Below are positions 33,905 to 45,536 of a DNA stretch of 64,000 nucleotides, one piece after another. The notes under the pieces are model-generated. The model ran no database searches. It was not told the origin of the DNA and saw only the letters and a list, made by a program, of their open reading frames with translations. Source of the DNA: Lepas anatifera (taxonomy: Eukaryota; Arthropoda; Thecostraca; Lepadidae); assembly GCA_034440635.1 (NCBI GenBank), contig JAOTON010001898.1, positions 1,149,501 through 1,213,500 on the forward strand. The letters run 5' to 3'. Made by a program: the position numbers and the translations under genes. Positions within the stretch are counted from its first letter, which is position 1, and every line of letters begins with the position of its first letter.

Positions 33905-36479
33905 AGCTGCAAGTATTGGAACGGGTTCAAGTCAACCAGGGACTCTACTTGCCTGAAAAGATCTTATTAATATTCTTAACATTTTGTTTGCCTTTCTAAC
34001 AGTAAAATATATATGATCAACAAAGGTTAATTTTGCGTCAAGCCAGACACCGAGATCCCTTATCGTTGTAACTTTTTCAAGGGGTAAATTTTAAATTTCA
34101 TATGCTGTCTCAATTGGGCACCGTCTTAATGTAATGGTAAAATGTTTGCATTTATTAGGGTTTAGTTGAAGTTTCCACTCTTCTGACCAACTACAAGGAG
34201 TGTTCAGGTCCTCCTGAAGTTGGTTCGAGTCTTCTGGGGAACAGATTTTGTTAAAAATTTTGACGTCTGCGAATATTAGACAGTTAGGGTTAATTCTCAT
34301 CGGTAGATCGTTGACAAACAGAGCAAACAGAAGGGGAGATAGCAAACTGCCCTCAGGTGTGCCAGAGCGGACAGGTGTCCAATCCAAACATTTACCGTTT
34401 ACAATAACGCGTTGCTTTCGAATTGTCAAGAAAGATGTTAGCCAATTTAGTGCATTACCAGATATAGGGGAAAGTGGGGGGGTGACGGACACCGTAACGA
34501 TGGTGTGAGTTTTCGATGACTTAATGAGCTTGTTTCGTTCCTATTTTTGCTGTAGAGATACCTCAGACATTTATCTACCACTGTGCAAGCATCTATGTGT
34601 CTGTCATTTTCATATTAAAATTTGTGTAAAATTTAGAAAAAAGTAGCAAAAGTCCATTTCGCCCCACCTAGTGGGGTAACATGGTCACCCCATGGGGAAA
34701 GATGGACAAGATGAACAAAGTGATCGAACTTCCATCTGCATTCACCCACTAAGCGACTGTCGTCCGCCGCGGGAAAGAGGGCATTTTCTTACTTTTTCCG
34801 TCAAAGGGTCAAATGAGGTCATGCCTTTTTTTATTTTATTTTTTATAACGGAGGATTAAAGTATCAAGGGCTGTCGTAGAACTGTGCATGGGTTGATCCA
34901 GGGTCGCCGATCAGGGGACGGGGCACCCTGTCGGGGGGCGCCATCCGGGCCAGGGGCGGGCGCACCCAGGGGGAGATGCGGGCCTGGCCGCCCCAAACGC
35001 TTTGTCTCTAAAGTGCCACCCCATCCATGTGGGGCGCCGAAGTCGCCCATCGAGGGGAACGATGAGCCTTTACCTGACTTTTAGAGGCAGTGCTACGCTG
35101 ACTGCTGTCCCTGCACCCAACATGCCGCCCCTCTACACTGACTGCTGCCCCTGAACCCAACACACCGCCCACTGAAACAATTTACTATAGGTCTGTAGAA
35201 CAAACAATTCACCGCTTTCACCCCTCCCCCAGGATGCAAAAAATTGACAGCCCTTTGGGTGAACAAGTGCACCCCTGAGGCAAAATGCCGCCTCCTCCAC
35301 CGGCCTGCTGCCCCCTCTCATCAGCCGCCCCTCCCCCAAAATAAAAATCCTGGGTGCGCTCCAGCCAGGGCTGCCACTTTTGGAACGCAAAAACGATCAG
35401 GTGGGCACCAAATTCTCTCGCAGGGCTGAGAGCGCCCCTCCCCTGCTCCTGAGGGGAGGGTTTGGAAGCAACACTTTAAGGGGGCCATCAATATCCCAGG
35501 GGAGGGCACCGTGACCATTTCAGGGGGCGCTCCGGGTCGAGGTTTACACCTGACCCTGGAGGACCCCCAAGTTTAATTACATGTTCTCCAGCATTTCGGG
35601 CCCTATGTGTCCACACCCCCCCTCCCAAACCATCAACTAAATCCGCCTCCGCTCAGGTGAATAGCTGGGCCCCAAAACCATTGATAAATGTATTTATTTA
35701 AGCTTATATTATATAAAATTAAATATGCTGTTGTAAGGGGTAACATGGACACCATGTCCATCTTGCCCCACACGTGGTGTCCGTCTTACCCCACTTTGCT
35801 CTTCCTAAACAAACTTGGACATGAATCGGACGTCATTGTGATTACACAGTCAGCGCAGTCAGTGAACAAAATGTAACATCTTGAAGAGCCATGTTACGTA
35901 ATACCAACAAAGTATCTATAGAAACATTCATGCAATGGCCTTACGAATTCGATTGTGAAAATAACACATGAGTTGCAGTTTTTACTTTTTTGAAATTTGT
36001 GTAAAACCTAGAGAGCTCACCGCACCCAACGTTGCTCTGCGACCAACGCGCGCTAAAAGGAAGCGTATTACACGTTTTTACCGGTCGCGGCGCTGTCAGT
36101 TCGTCCCAAACAGGGGGTGTCCATCTTACTCACGGTGTCCATGACCCCCCACTTTCCCCTATTGTAAGAATTGTGCAGTTTGCAAATTAAGAGATTATGA
36201 TTCACACTCTGAAACGCCGCAGAATAGTCTGTATATATTACATCTGTTTGGTATCCCGAAGAAACTGAGTCCCACGCCATTTTCAAAAGGCAGGCCAAAT
36301 TGGTTTCACATGAGCGGTGAGGAATGAATCCATGCTGTTTCTCTGTTATAACGGGACGCACATGGTTCCACAGTGATGTATAGACACCTTTCCAATATTT
36401 TTCCAAAGATAGGGAGAAGCGAAACTGTGCGGTAGTTTGAGGGTGACTTTTTAGAACCTTTTTTGAAAAGGGAAGTCAT
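33905..36479 (-). pseudogene. LINE reverse-transcriptase fragment split by a DNA element
   Basis: The minus-strand RT reads from 36479 with QHGFIPHRSCETNLACLL and TDVIYTDYSAAFQSVNHNLL (motif A, D..AAFQSVNH) to 36162. It resumes at 34466 with SGNALNWLTSFLTIRKQRVI, GTPEGSLLSPLLFALFVNDL (B) and CLIFADVKIF, where the catalytic FADD has lost an Asp. Beyond an in-frame stop near 34091 it continues as NLPLEKVTTIRDLGVWLDAK and fades near 33905. Removing 34467-36161 restores one frame across the gap. Family beyond non-LTR type is not assigned. Confidence 0.75.
34467..36161. mobile_element. 1.7-kb DNA element with GGGGAAAGTGGGG ends and TA target
   Basis: The left end GGGGAAAGTGGGGGGGTGAC and the right end, inverted, GGGGAAAGTGGGGGGTCATG form the terminal repeats, each continuing to GGACACCGT. 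TA flanks both ends, and excising the element plus one TA rejoins the interrupted RT frame. The internal motif GGGGTAACATGG recurs near 34672 and 35739. TA targeting fits the Tc1/mariner/pogo group, but no transposase is present. The centre (34.9-35.65 kb) is a different, C/G-rich sequence that may be another nested MITE. Confidence 0.75.
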
Positions 36480-37490
36480 ACTTGTTCAGATGTATGACCG
36501 AAAACCTTAACACGCGCATTGACGGGGGTCTGAGCCACCTTCGTATTGACGAGGGGGCGGGTACCCGCCCCCCTAAGATCTCGAGAACCACGGTAGGTAG
36601 CAAAAAACGGTAAACGGCGTTGGGTAGCCCATCCGCTTCTCCATCGAAAATATTGGAACCATTTTTTTGTCAGGTCACATTTAAGGTCACCAGAGGTCAA
36701 AAACATGCCGTCACATGCCGTCATAGGGATAACATGTAAATTAGGTTTTTCGGCCATTACATCTGAACAAGTAGAGATAGAGCAAAACGACTTAAACCCT
36801 ATGAATCCTCGCAGCAAGCCGAATCGAATGATTATTATTTGACCTTGCTAGGTCAAATCAAAGATTTGACCTGACGTGAGGTCAGGTCGGGATCAAATTA
36901 TATAAAATGTATATCATTAGAACCGCAAAGCCAAGGCGAGTCTAATGAAGCTAAAATAAACGCTCTATCACCATCTGTTACTGAGTTATTCAGTAAAAAC
37001 CATATTTCCCATGTATTACCAATGGAGAGGTCATGCTTCGTACCTGACCTTAGGTCATCGATATCAAAAATACCGGAACATCCTTTAGAGAACTCGGTGA
37101 GCCCATTATGTGATATAAGTTTCAATTGGATAAGTTCACCCTGCTCCGACTTATGCTATCTTAAACTTTTTTTGAGGTCGGGTCACTTGACCTGTACTGG
37201 TGACCTGACCTGAGACGACCTATCCTTAAAATTTTCACAGAAGTTGCCAAAATGATTAGGGAAAAGGTATGCCAAGTACGAAGGCGCTGCGCGCCGTCGT
37301 TTTTCTGCTGTCTCCGAAAAACCCGGTGGGGGCGGGTACCCGCCCCCGTCAATGCGCGTGTTAGTTTACATGCTATCCGTATAATGGCCATATATGTTTT
37401 GTAACATTATATATCCATTATATGTCCATATAATGTTTTGACCTCTTGTGACCTGACTAAAAAATGGTTCAAATATTTTCGATATGCCCC
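36480..37490. repeat. Truncated piggyBac-like fragment hosting a relative
   Basis: The flanks ACTTGTTCAGATGTATGACC (36479-36498) and TTTACATGCTATCC...TTTTGACCTCTTGTGACC (37365-37455) match consecutive internal sequence of the element at 48919-49764. The host is therefore an incomplete copy of the same family, interrupted at 36507-37364. Confidence 0.75.
36507..37364 (-). mobile_element. piggyBac-like MITE, ~858 bp, nested in its own relative
   Basis: It starts TTAACACGCGCATTGACGGG and ends CCCCGTCAATGCGCGTGTTAG, giving inverted ends with TTAA/TTAG flanks. It is the inverse of 48919-49764 along its full length. It contains repeated GGGGCGGGTACCCGCCCC palindromes and TGACCT/AGGTCA motifs, and no coding capacity. 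Confidence 0.85.
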
Positions 37491-37618
37491 ATCCCTCAAC
37501 TATATGCCCCCGTCCCTCAATTGCGAAATAATGAGAAACGTCGGCCGAGATGTGGTGCAGTGGTTTGGCCGCTGGCGTCACCCGTACTGACCCGTGCTGA
37601 CCCGGTGCCTGCCCACAG

Positions 37619-38735
37619 GTCAGAGGGTGGTGGTGACCCCGCCGCAGCCCGGCGTGCCCTCCCGCCTGGTCAGCAGCCACAACCAGAGCTCTCCCATCGC
37701 CCTGCTGCTGATGGTACCGGTACGGCCTCCGACACCGCCAGCACACGCTCTGACACCGGCCCCGTCCGCCCTCACGCCCCAGAAGTCATCCACTACGTTG
37801 AACGGCGACTTATCGACCTCAAATGAAGAGATTTTGGCCTCGTCCAGTACTACACGGCCGGCGGCGGCGGCAGTAAGGCCTCTGACGTCACCTCCTCAGC
37901 ATCCGACCCAGCTGACGGCCAGCCCGTCCAGCCCGGTGGACCGGCTGGACACGTTTGACACGGTGTTGACCAGTGGTGGTGCCCCGCCCAACAGGCTGGC
38001 GCTGCCGGCTCGGCCGCAGCCGTCATCCAGCCAGGTGCTGTTCACCGACGTGTCCGACACCAAGGCGACGGGGTTCAGCGGTCGCCCACCGGCGACGCCC
38101 CCTCCACAGACGGGGTTCAACAGCCGTCCACTGGCAACGCCACCTCCACAGACGGGGTTCAGCGGTGCCCACCGGCGACGCCACCTCCAGACGGGGTTCA
38201 AAGCCGTCTGGAAGCCACTCCCAGACGGGGTTCAACAGCCGTCCACTGGCAACGCCACCTCCACAGACGGGGTTCAACAGCCGTCCACTGGCAACGCCAC
38301 CTCCACAGACGGGGTTCAAGTTCCCGGCCGGAGTCTCTGAGCACGCCGAGCCATCAGACAACGTGCTGAAGTTTTCATCCTCGTCACCAGCTGCAGCTGC
38401 CGCGTCGCCGTCATCCTTCCTGTTCTCTTCATCAGCCGGCGGACAGCCTTCCCCCAGTCCGCCCGCCCCCGCCGCCGCCTGTGGCGGCTCCGGCCTCCTC
38501 CCGGCTGCCGGTGCTGCCCTCTGAGGCCGGCGTGGCCGGGTCGGCAGGTCAGTGCCGGCCGGAGCCGGACTGCAGCGTCAGCCGCCGCCGCCGCGGCTGC
38601 AGCCTGGCCTCCGACTGCCCGCCGCCGCAGAACTGCTGCTTCAGCCAGTGCCTGGGCGTCTCTGTGTGCCAGGAGGGCACGGTGCGAGACGTGGCGGCGG
38701 CCATCAGCCGACTGGCCACCGTCGTGCAGCGCTGA
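37619..38735 (+). CDS. C-terminal part of a WAP-domain protein (two exons)
   Basis: Exon A is 37619-37872 (acceptor GTGCCTGCCCACAG, donor GTAAGG). Exon B is 38436-38735 (acceptor TTCCTGTTCTCTTCATCAG). Joining them keeps phase. Exon A reads QRVVVTPPQPGVPSRLVSS and then becomes Pro/Ser/Thr-rich. Exon B begins PADSLPPVRPPPPPPVAAPA and contains eight cysteines spaced C-x5-C-x8-C-x5-C-x5-CC-x3-C-x5-C (SDCPPPQNCCFSQC core), the pattern of a WAP four-disulfide core. It ends ISRLATVVQR then TGA. WAP proteins are secreted protease inhibitors or antimicrobials in arthropods. A Pro-rich linker before the WAP suggests a larger secreted protein. Upstream exons and the signal peptide were not found. The intron (37873-38435) contains a repeat of ~45-60 bp with CCACAGACGGGGTTCA. 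Confidence 0.65.
38085..38320. repeat. Intronic tandem repeat with CCACAGACGGGGTTCA
   Basis: Five to six copies of a unit of roughly 45 bp containing GGCAACGCCACCTCCACAGA and CGGGGTTCAACAGCCGTCCA occur, with partial units between them. The repeat keeps two reading frames open, so an exonic reading cannot be fully excluded. The splice signals around it favour an intron. Confidence 0.8.
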
Positions 38736-39320
38736 GCCGTGCTCACCTCCCAGTCACAGTACTGCAGCGCTGAGCCGAGCTCACCTCCCAGTGACGGTAC
38801 TGCAGCGCTGAGCCGTGCTCACCTCCCAGCCACAGTACTGCAGCGCTGAGCCGTGCTCACCTCCCAGCCACAGTACTGCAGCGCTGAGCCGAGCTCACCT
38901 CCCAGCCACAGTACTGCAGCGCTGAGCCGTGCTCACCTCCCAGCCACAGTACTGCAGCGCTGAGCCGTGCTCACCTCCCAGCCACAGTACTGCAGCGCTG
39001 AGCCGAGCTCACCTCCCAGCCACAGTACTGCAGCGCTGAGCCGTGCTCACCTCCCAGCCACAGTACTGCAGCGCTGAGCCGTGCTCACCTCCCAGTGACG
39101 GTACTGCAGCGCTGAGCCGTGCTCACCTCCCAGCCACAGTACTGCAGCGCTGAGCCGTGCTCACCTCCCAGCCACAGTACTGCAGCGCTGAGCCGAGCTC
39201 ACCTCCCAGTGACGGTACTGCAGCGCTGAGCCGTGCTCACCTCCCAGCCACAGTACTGCAGCGCTGAGCCGTGCTCACCTCCCAGCCACAGTCTGCAGCG
39301 CTGAGCCGTGCTCACCTCCC
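38728..39320. repeat. 38-bp minisatellite starting at the WAP gene stop codon
   Basis: The unit begins GCGCTGAGCCGTGCTCACCT and continues CCCAGCCACAGTACTGCA. About 15.5 copies occur with T/A and CCACA/TGACG variants. The first unit overlaps the end of the coding sequence: its GCGCTGA contains the TGA stop of the WAP gene. Confidence 0.95.
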
Positions 39321-40346
39321 AGCACGGCTCTCTGACGTGATTCAAAAGTGAGGCAGCAGCGCCGCAGAATGACGAAGCAATAACTTAAGTGAGAGTGAGA
39401 GATCATCTCAACAGTTGTAACGCTTATTTTGCAGATAAACAGTTCGTGTGAAGGATATGCGAGACGGCGGTAAACTCCAGCGAGCGTGAAGTCTGTATGT
39501 TAGCATGCCTGTAGCCCGTTACAGCCGTTCATATTCTGCAGCGCCACAGAAATCAGCAGGTTGTTTACCCGGCATTACCTCTATCACTAACCCTGACGCA
39601 GGTCAAATAAAACGCAGCCGACATTTCGTTTCGCATTTTCTTACACGTGATTACGGCATAATTCACGCAATACTGCAAGCATAAACGAGTAATATCAGAG
39701 TTTAAATTAAGCACCATCAATGAAAATTGGTTGAACTATCTGTGCAATTCTGTATTAGCTTTTAAGTCCAATGATATTGTCTCTTTCTATGCTATAAATC
39801 GCATAGGAATGAAAACAGAATCAAGTCTGGGTGAACAACGTGGCAATTACACGTCTCAACACAAATTTAAGACTGAGAAGAATGCCAGAGACTATACCGG
39901 GGAAAGCGTGCAGTAATATCAGAAGAATCCAATTCTGAGATGTAGTCAAAGCAGCATGTTAGGACAATCTCACGTCTTGCGAATGATACAACGCAACTAT
40001 CACCCATGTCATTAGTCGCATCAGTGCACACCCTCTGTCACTCCCCCTCACCAGCACGGAGCCGTGAGAAACCACTTCAATCAGTGAGGACTGGAGGGCC
40101 ATTCAGCCCTCGAAAGGTTGAATTCACTCCTGCCACATCTGATCCGGTTTTCTTGCGAGATTTCTTGCGATACATCACATGTCTAACGAGGCTCGCCTGG
40201 TGGCAGAGGAGTGCCCACGAGTCAGGCCGGCCTGGCGGAGCCGGGTGAGCCACGAGTCCAACAAACTAGAACACGCCGTATCACACTGTTAGTCTGACAT
40301 TGTCACAAGCAGCACACTCCAGCATCACAGATGAGCGGTGGAGGGT
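39321..40346. other. Intergenic DNA between convergent WAP and PFDN6 genes
   Basis: I see no further gene, repeat or clear poly(A) signal pair here. It should contain the 3' UTR ends of both convergent genes. Confidence 0.5.
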
Positions 40347-40513
40347 TTAGCCCTTGGTCTGCAGCTGCCGCAGCTGCTGCTGAAGCTTTCCTACCGCCTC
40401 TCGACTGGCGTCCTGCTTACTCTCCAGGTCCTTCAGTAGGTCATCCTGCCGCTTCCTGCGGGGAGAGAGCGAAAGAGTAAGACAGTGAGAGAAAGAAAGA
40501 CAGAAAGAAAGAA

Positions 40514-40547
<34 letters not shown>

Positions 40548-43500
40548 AGCGAGAGAGAAAAGAGAGAGAGAGAGAGAGAGAGAGATTATGCGATCTCCGT
40601 TTCAGTACAGCATTCAATTGCATTCATGGCACCGCCCGTCAAAAGGAAAAAAATGGTTTGGTACGGGCATTGTGGGTCTGACTTAAACATTTTGAGCTGA
40701 TCAGTTCATTATTTTGAAACACAATTACATCAAAAATAGTAATAACACTTAATTGCGTTGGAAACACTACATATTCGGAAGGGGGAGGGGGATCAACATG
40801 GGAGAGAGGGCCCGCACAAAAGCACACAAATGGACGCCCCTGGCGGCCGCCGTGCGCAGCAGTACGTACAGCTCCCCCTTGATGTAGTCGATTCGCTTTG
40901 ACACGTTCTGGACGGCCTCGTCTGTGTCCTGCTTCACCAGCACCGGCCCGATCAGCTTGAAGACGCGGGAGCCGTCCTCCAGCAGGTTCATCTCCTGTGA
41001 CGAGAGGTCAGCGCGTGAACCGGGCCACAGCCGTCCCCCGCAAACGGTACTGTCAAATGTAGATAAAAAGCGTTAAGTAACGAAGCAACCATAGCAAACG
41101 CTGAAAGCACTGCCGGATATGAGTCATTTGTCCGGATATAGTCAGAATTGAGTCATACGTTGCCGTACAGGAGAGCGCTGGCAATGTATCATATTGTTCC
41201 TGTACACATCAGCCTGACCATCTACACAAAACTAATCCGCACTGCTATATAAAGTACACAGGTGCACTAGAAGAGAAAGGTGACGATTGGGAGCGTTAGC
41301 AGTGGTCAGCTGATTGCTGGGAAGCTGATCAGCTGATTGATTTCTATGTTCTGGAGCGTGTGGGTGGCCAATTTCGAAAACATGTCTTTTACAATGTTTT
41401 TGCTCTGGGTCTTTCTGAGGTGCCAGCCTGTGAAAAGTGCAGAGGTGGATCCGACCGGTTGGTTAAGGAAAGAGAAGCCCATGTCGGCAAAAAAAAAATA
41501 TATCGGGCGGCCGAGGCACCTCACTCAGATATCTCAAGCGCACCAAAATGTGCGTAATATAGCACTTTGAAAACCAATCGTCAGCGAAAAATGCTTCAGT
41601 TTTTCTTCCTTTTCAAGGGCGATTTCTTTCAGCTTCAAAGAATATGTATGTACCTTTAGAGCGGATAAAAACGCTTTATTTTTTCTACTGACGAACATGT
41701 TCTCCCCAATTCATCAATTATGAAACACTTGTTTGTTTGGGTGGAGGGGAAAGAGAGTTTGGCCCTCTATATTTCACTTGTGGCAAAATGACCGGATTGC
41801 CCCCCCTCTTAGATCTGGCTCTGGAAGAGGGATAGTTGAAAGAGGTCACACAAAAAACATTGATAGGGGGTTTAAGTGTCAGCAAACTTACGTTAATTTT
41901 TAATGCAAATGCAGCAATGTATAATCAAAAGGCGCCTGCTATTTCTGAGAGACCGTTCCTTTCCACCGCATCACAGCTATCTTGATGAATTGTCTCATCT
42001 GGGGACTGCAAAGCCAACTGAGATAAAGTTACCAGCCGATATCCAAGACAAGTATATAGGATTACAGTGCATTCACACGAATCGCAAGGGCTAATTTGGA
42101 AGTAATAACTTAAACAAGCCCATCTTGGGTTTGTCGGATATAAACTCCAAAGCCAGCTTACCTCTTTCACGAGCACGTTCTCAGTCAGTTGTCCATCGAG
42201 GGTTTGTCTAGCTGCCAGCGCCTTCTGCATGTCTGCAGGGAGAAGCTCCGGTCATCGGCAGCAAAAGGCGATCATCCCCATCACAGGCAAAAAAAAAAAC
42301 GAAAAACAGCCGCTGTGGCCCAGTAACCAGATTTACAAATATACTACCACCATACACATATTAAACGTAAAAACAAAAGTATTCGAACAACAGAACGTTG
42401 TTTGTAGAGACAAGCATCAATACAATCAACAATTTATCTGAAGAGTCGGAAAGGGGGGTAGAGGGCCCGACCCCTCCAAGAGTAAGGGAAATTCCGATTT
42501 CAAAAGAATTGGGAAGAAATCAGAAAGTTTTGCAGCCAGTCATTGACAAAAGTAACAATGAGGCCCATTTGTGTAGTTTTTGGTCCCTGAGGGAAGCTCT
42601 GCTGGCCCCCTCAACCTTTGCCGGTGGTGACACTTCTATAATTCAGCACTGCCTTGTTCGAAAGATTGTACTTTAATAACAGGTTGCATTGAGACGAACT
42701 TGAACACCGCGACGAATTCATGACATGGCTGAGATAAATCATCACACGCACACACGCACGGGAGACAAATCATCACACGCACACACACACACGGGAGACA
42801 AATCATCACACCCATACACACACACGGGAGACAAACCATCACACACACACACATGGGAGACAAACCATCACACGCACACACGCAACACACGGGAGACAAA
42901 TCATCACACGCATACACACAATCACACGGGAGACAAATCACCACACGCACACACGCAAACACACGGGAGACAAATCATCACACGCATACACGCAAACACA
43001 CGGGAGACAAATCATCACATGCATACACGCAAACTCACGGGAGACAAATCACCACACGCATACACGCAAACACACGGAGACAAATCATCACACGCACACG
43101 CACGAGACAAATACCACGACACGCAAACACACGGGAGACAAATCATCACACGCATACACACAAACACACGGGAGACAAATCATCACACGCATACACGCAA
43201 ACACACGGGAGACAAATCATCACACGCACGCACGCAAACACACGGGAGACAAATCATCACACGCATACACGCAAACACACGGGAGACAAATCATCACACG
43301 CATACACGCAAACACACGGGAGACAAATCATCACACGCATACACGCAAACACACGGGAGACAAATCATCACACGCACACACGCAAACACACGGGAGACAA
43401 ATCATCACACGCATACACGCAAACACACGGGAGACAAATCATCACACGCATGCACGCAAACACACGGGAGACAAATCATCACACGCATACACGCAAACAC

Positions 43501-44138
43501 ACGGGAGACAAATCATCACATGCATACACGCAAACACACGGGAGACAAATCATCACACCCAATACACGCAAACACACGGGAGACAAATCACCACACGCAT
43601 ACACGCAAACACACGGGAGACAAATCATCACATGCATAGACGCAAACACACGGGAGACAAATCATCACATGCATACACACAATCACACGGGAGACAAATC
43701 ATCACACGCATACACGCAAACACACGGGAGACAAATCATCACATGCATACACGCAAACACACGGGAGACAAATCATCACACGCATACACGCAAACTCACG
43801 GGAGACAAATCATCACACGCATACACACAAACACACGGGAGACAAATCATCACAGGCACGCACGGGCCAGCCATCACGTCGTCAATGCTTCCACTGTCTG
43901 GTAGCAGCCAGGAGTCAGAATTTTCATCCCACCCTAGTGTACAAGTAAAGGAAGAGAAAGAAAATCCCGATTCCAGTCTGATTCTGAGACAAAACGTTTT
44001 ATGAAACTCCCCCTCACCAGTCCACAACAGAAGAGACAGCATGAAGACTTAAGTGTTACTATACCTTCACTTACCTTTCTGTAATTGCTTGTAATTTTCA
44101 ACCTCAGTTTGAAACCTCTTCTGGATTGCTTCAGCCAT
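40347..44138 (-). CDS. PFDN6: Prefoldin subunit 6, complete, four exons
   Basis: Exons on the minus strand are 44138-44075, 42232-42162, 40994-40870 and 40455-40347, giving 122 codons plus TAA. Donors are GTAAGT, GTAAGC and GTACGT, all acceptors end CAG, and phases join exactly. The protein starts MAEAIQKRFQTEVENYKQLQ, continues QLTENVLVKEEMNLL and FKLIGPVLVKQD, then KRIDYIKGELKRQDDLL and a Gln-rich helix ending LRQLQTKG. This is the beta-type prefoldin layout: N-terminal helix, short beta hairpins around GPVLVKQ, C-terminal helix, together a coiled coil. PFDN6 is one of six subunits of the cytosolic prefoldin hexamer that hands unfolded actin and tubulin to the CCT chaperonin. The length is close to the ~129 aa of the human protein. 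Introns hold a 37-bp minisatellite, a GA-rich run and a MITE. The start is the only ATG in frame and fits the family. Confidence 0.95.
40470..40590. repeat. GA-rich simple repeat in PFDN6 intron 3
   Basis: A purine-only run of GAAA/GAGA on the plus strand lies 15 bp upstream of the exon 4 acceptor. On the gene's strand it is a long C/T tract, so it extends the polypyrimidine tract of that acceptor. Confidence 0.95.
42445..42642. mobile_element. MITE, family copy 2, in PFDN6 intron 1
   Basis: The blocks GGCCCATTTGTGTAGTTTTT and CCTTTGCCGGTGGTGACACT correspond to internal and terminal blocks of the copies at 18558-18806 and 54185-54345. The left end is G-rich (GGGGGGTAGAGGGCCCGACC). Boundaries are approximate. 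Confidence 0.6.
42725..43870. repeat. 37-bp minisatellite in PFDN6 intron 1
   Basis: The unit is close to CACGGGAGACAAATCATCAC plus ACGCATACACGCAAACA, about 30 copies with small length variants at the left end. It keeps long His/Thr-rich frames open on the plus strand. These frames run against the PFDN6 gene and are not genes. Confidence 0.95.
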
Positions 44139-45040
44139 GATTCAGCAGACAAATATCACTCCAAATTCACTCGCCCTCTTACTACCGGCTTACTCTCAAC
44201 GATTGCCTTCCAACCTGGGGTGTTTGTAACACAGCAGTTATTGTCAAAGTACTTTTCCAGTCCAAATATGATGAGTGAGTGACAATAGTAGTTAGTGGAC
44301 CCTTGCTGTATACTTGAGGTGGGAATTTTCAGTCCTGCAGTCCCGGCGCCGGGAACCCAAGCTGGTCCCGGCGCCGGACTCAGAGACCGGGACCGAGTGC
44401 ACTGTTCAGTGCACACAAGGAACATACAAGGAACAGTGAGATGCTGATAAAGCTGCAGACCCACAGTGCCTGTTCTTCCTTGTCTCATGTTTTTAATACA
44501 TGCCTTTGTATGAGTGTATCTTTCATTTTTTTGTGTGAATCCATGTATGGATATATATTTATTTTCATGTTTTTATTTCTGGTGGGTCTGTCCTGATGAA
44601 TCCAATCTGCTCCTGCAAGCATCCTCAGGTATGAAGATATGTTATATCTTCTCCTTGAGTTTTTATCCCTGGCAAAATGCCTGTGTCCTGGCCTCTTCCT
44701 TCTCTATTGAGCAACAACAATCTCATCTTGATCTGATCTTGATCTTTTCTTTAGAAAAGGTGAACACATTTACAACACACACACACACTGCTTAGTCCTA
44801 TACTGAGAAAAATGGACAAAAGGGCAAGACATGATAAAATTAAACCAACAATATGACTGGCCCTGCTGCAAGAAACTTCCAAATTTTCCCTAGAACAATT
44901 GTGGGCAAGCCTGGTGCACACAAACCAGAGTGTAAGAGGGGGCAGCAAACAGGCAGTTGCTGAAAGTGTCTACGCCAGATGTTTTGTGTGTGACACTGTC
45001 TGCTGCTACTTCACAAAATGCTCTGTCTTCAACCTCAGTG

Positions 45041-45146
45041 TTTTTGTGCAGATGACCTTCTGCAGTTGCCTTAAAAAATTTATTGAGGGAAGTTTTTTGT
45101 GCAGATGACCTTCTGCAGTTGCCTTAAAAAATTTATTGAGGGATTT
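45041..45146. repeat. 53-bp direct duplication
   Basis: The segment GTGCAGATGACCTTCTGCAG through AAAAAATTTATTGAGGGA occurs twice in a row with almost no change. Confidence 0.9.
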
Positions 45147-45411
45147 ATCATCCCTCAATTCAAGGTAAAGTTATCTGGCCATTTTCTAATCTCAACACCA
45201 TTTACAATACAAATCAATTTACCCCAATCTCCTCATTGAGTCAACTGGCTGCATACTGAAGGTGGTTGATGTTCCAAGGGCTGCAAAATCTGCTCATACT
45301 TGAAGCATGAATATATGTTTTTATTTTATGGTCACTCCAAACATTCACACTTGGCCAATTACAGGCATTTTTGGACTTAAAGCCATCGCACGTTTATTAC
45401 ATACTCATCAT

Positions 45412-45536
45412 ACTAAGATTAAAATACGGATACAGTTTACTTAAGGAGTTACAAACACTTACTTAAGGAGATATGATTAAAATACGGATACAATTTACTT
45501 AAGGAGTTACAAAATACTTACTTAAGGAGTTATATG
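45412..45536. repeat. ~60-bp direct duplication
   Basis: GATTAAAATACGGATACA followed by TTTACTTAAGGAGTTACAAA and ACTTACTTAAGGAG is present twice with few differences. Confidence 0.9.

Noticed and set aside
32915..33970. 351-codon plus-strand frame, plus others in the same interval
   Set aside because: Extreme GC content removes stops in several phases on both strands. The peptides are Arg/Ala/Gly-rich and lack domains.
37464..37826. Alternative frame across WAP gene exon A
   Set aside because: It starts upstream of the acceptor and ends at a stop inside the exon. The other phase joins in frame to the WAP exon.
42725..43870. CRISPR-like regular repeats
   Set aside because: The units are contiguous with no unique spacers, and the DNA is eukaryotic. 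It is a minisatellite.
42725..44004. His/Thr-rich frames up to 383 codons on the plus strand
   Set aside because: They come from the 37-bp minisatellite, opposite to PFDN6 and inside its first intron.
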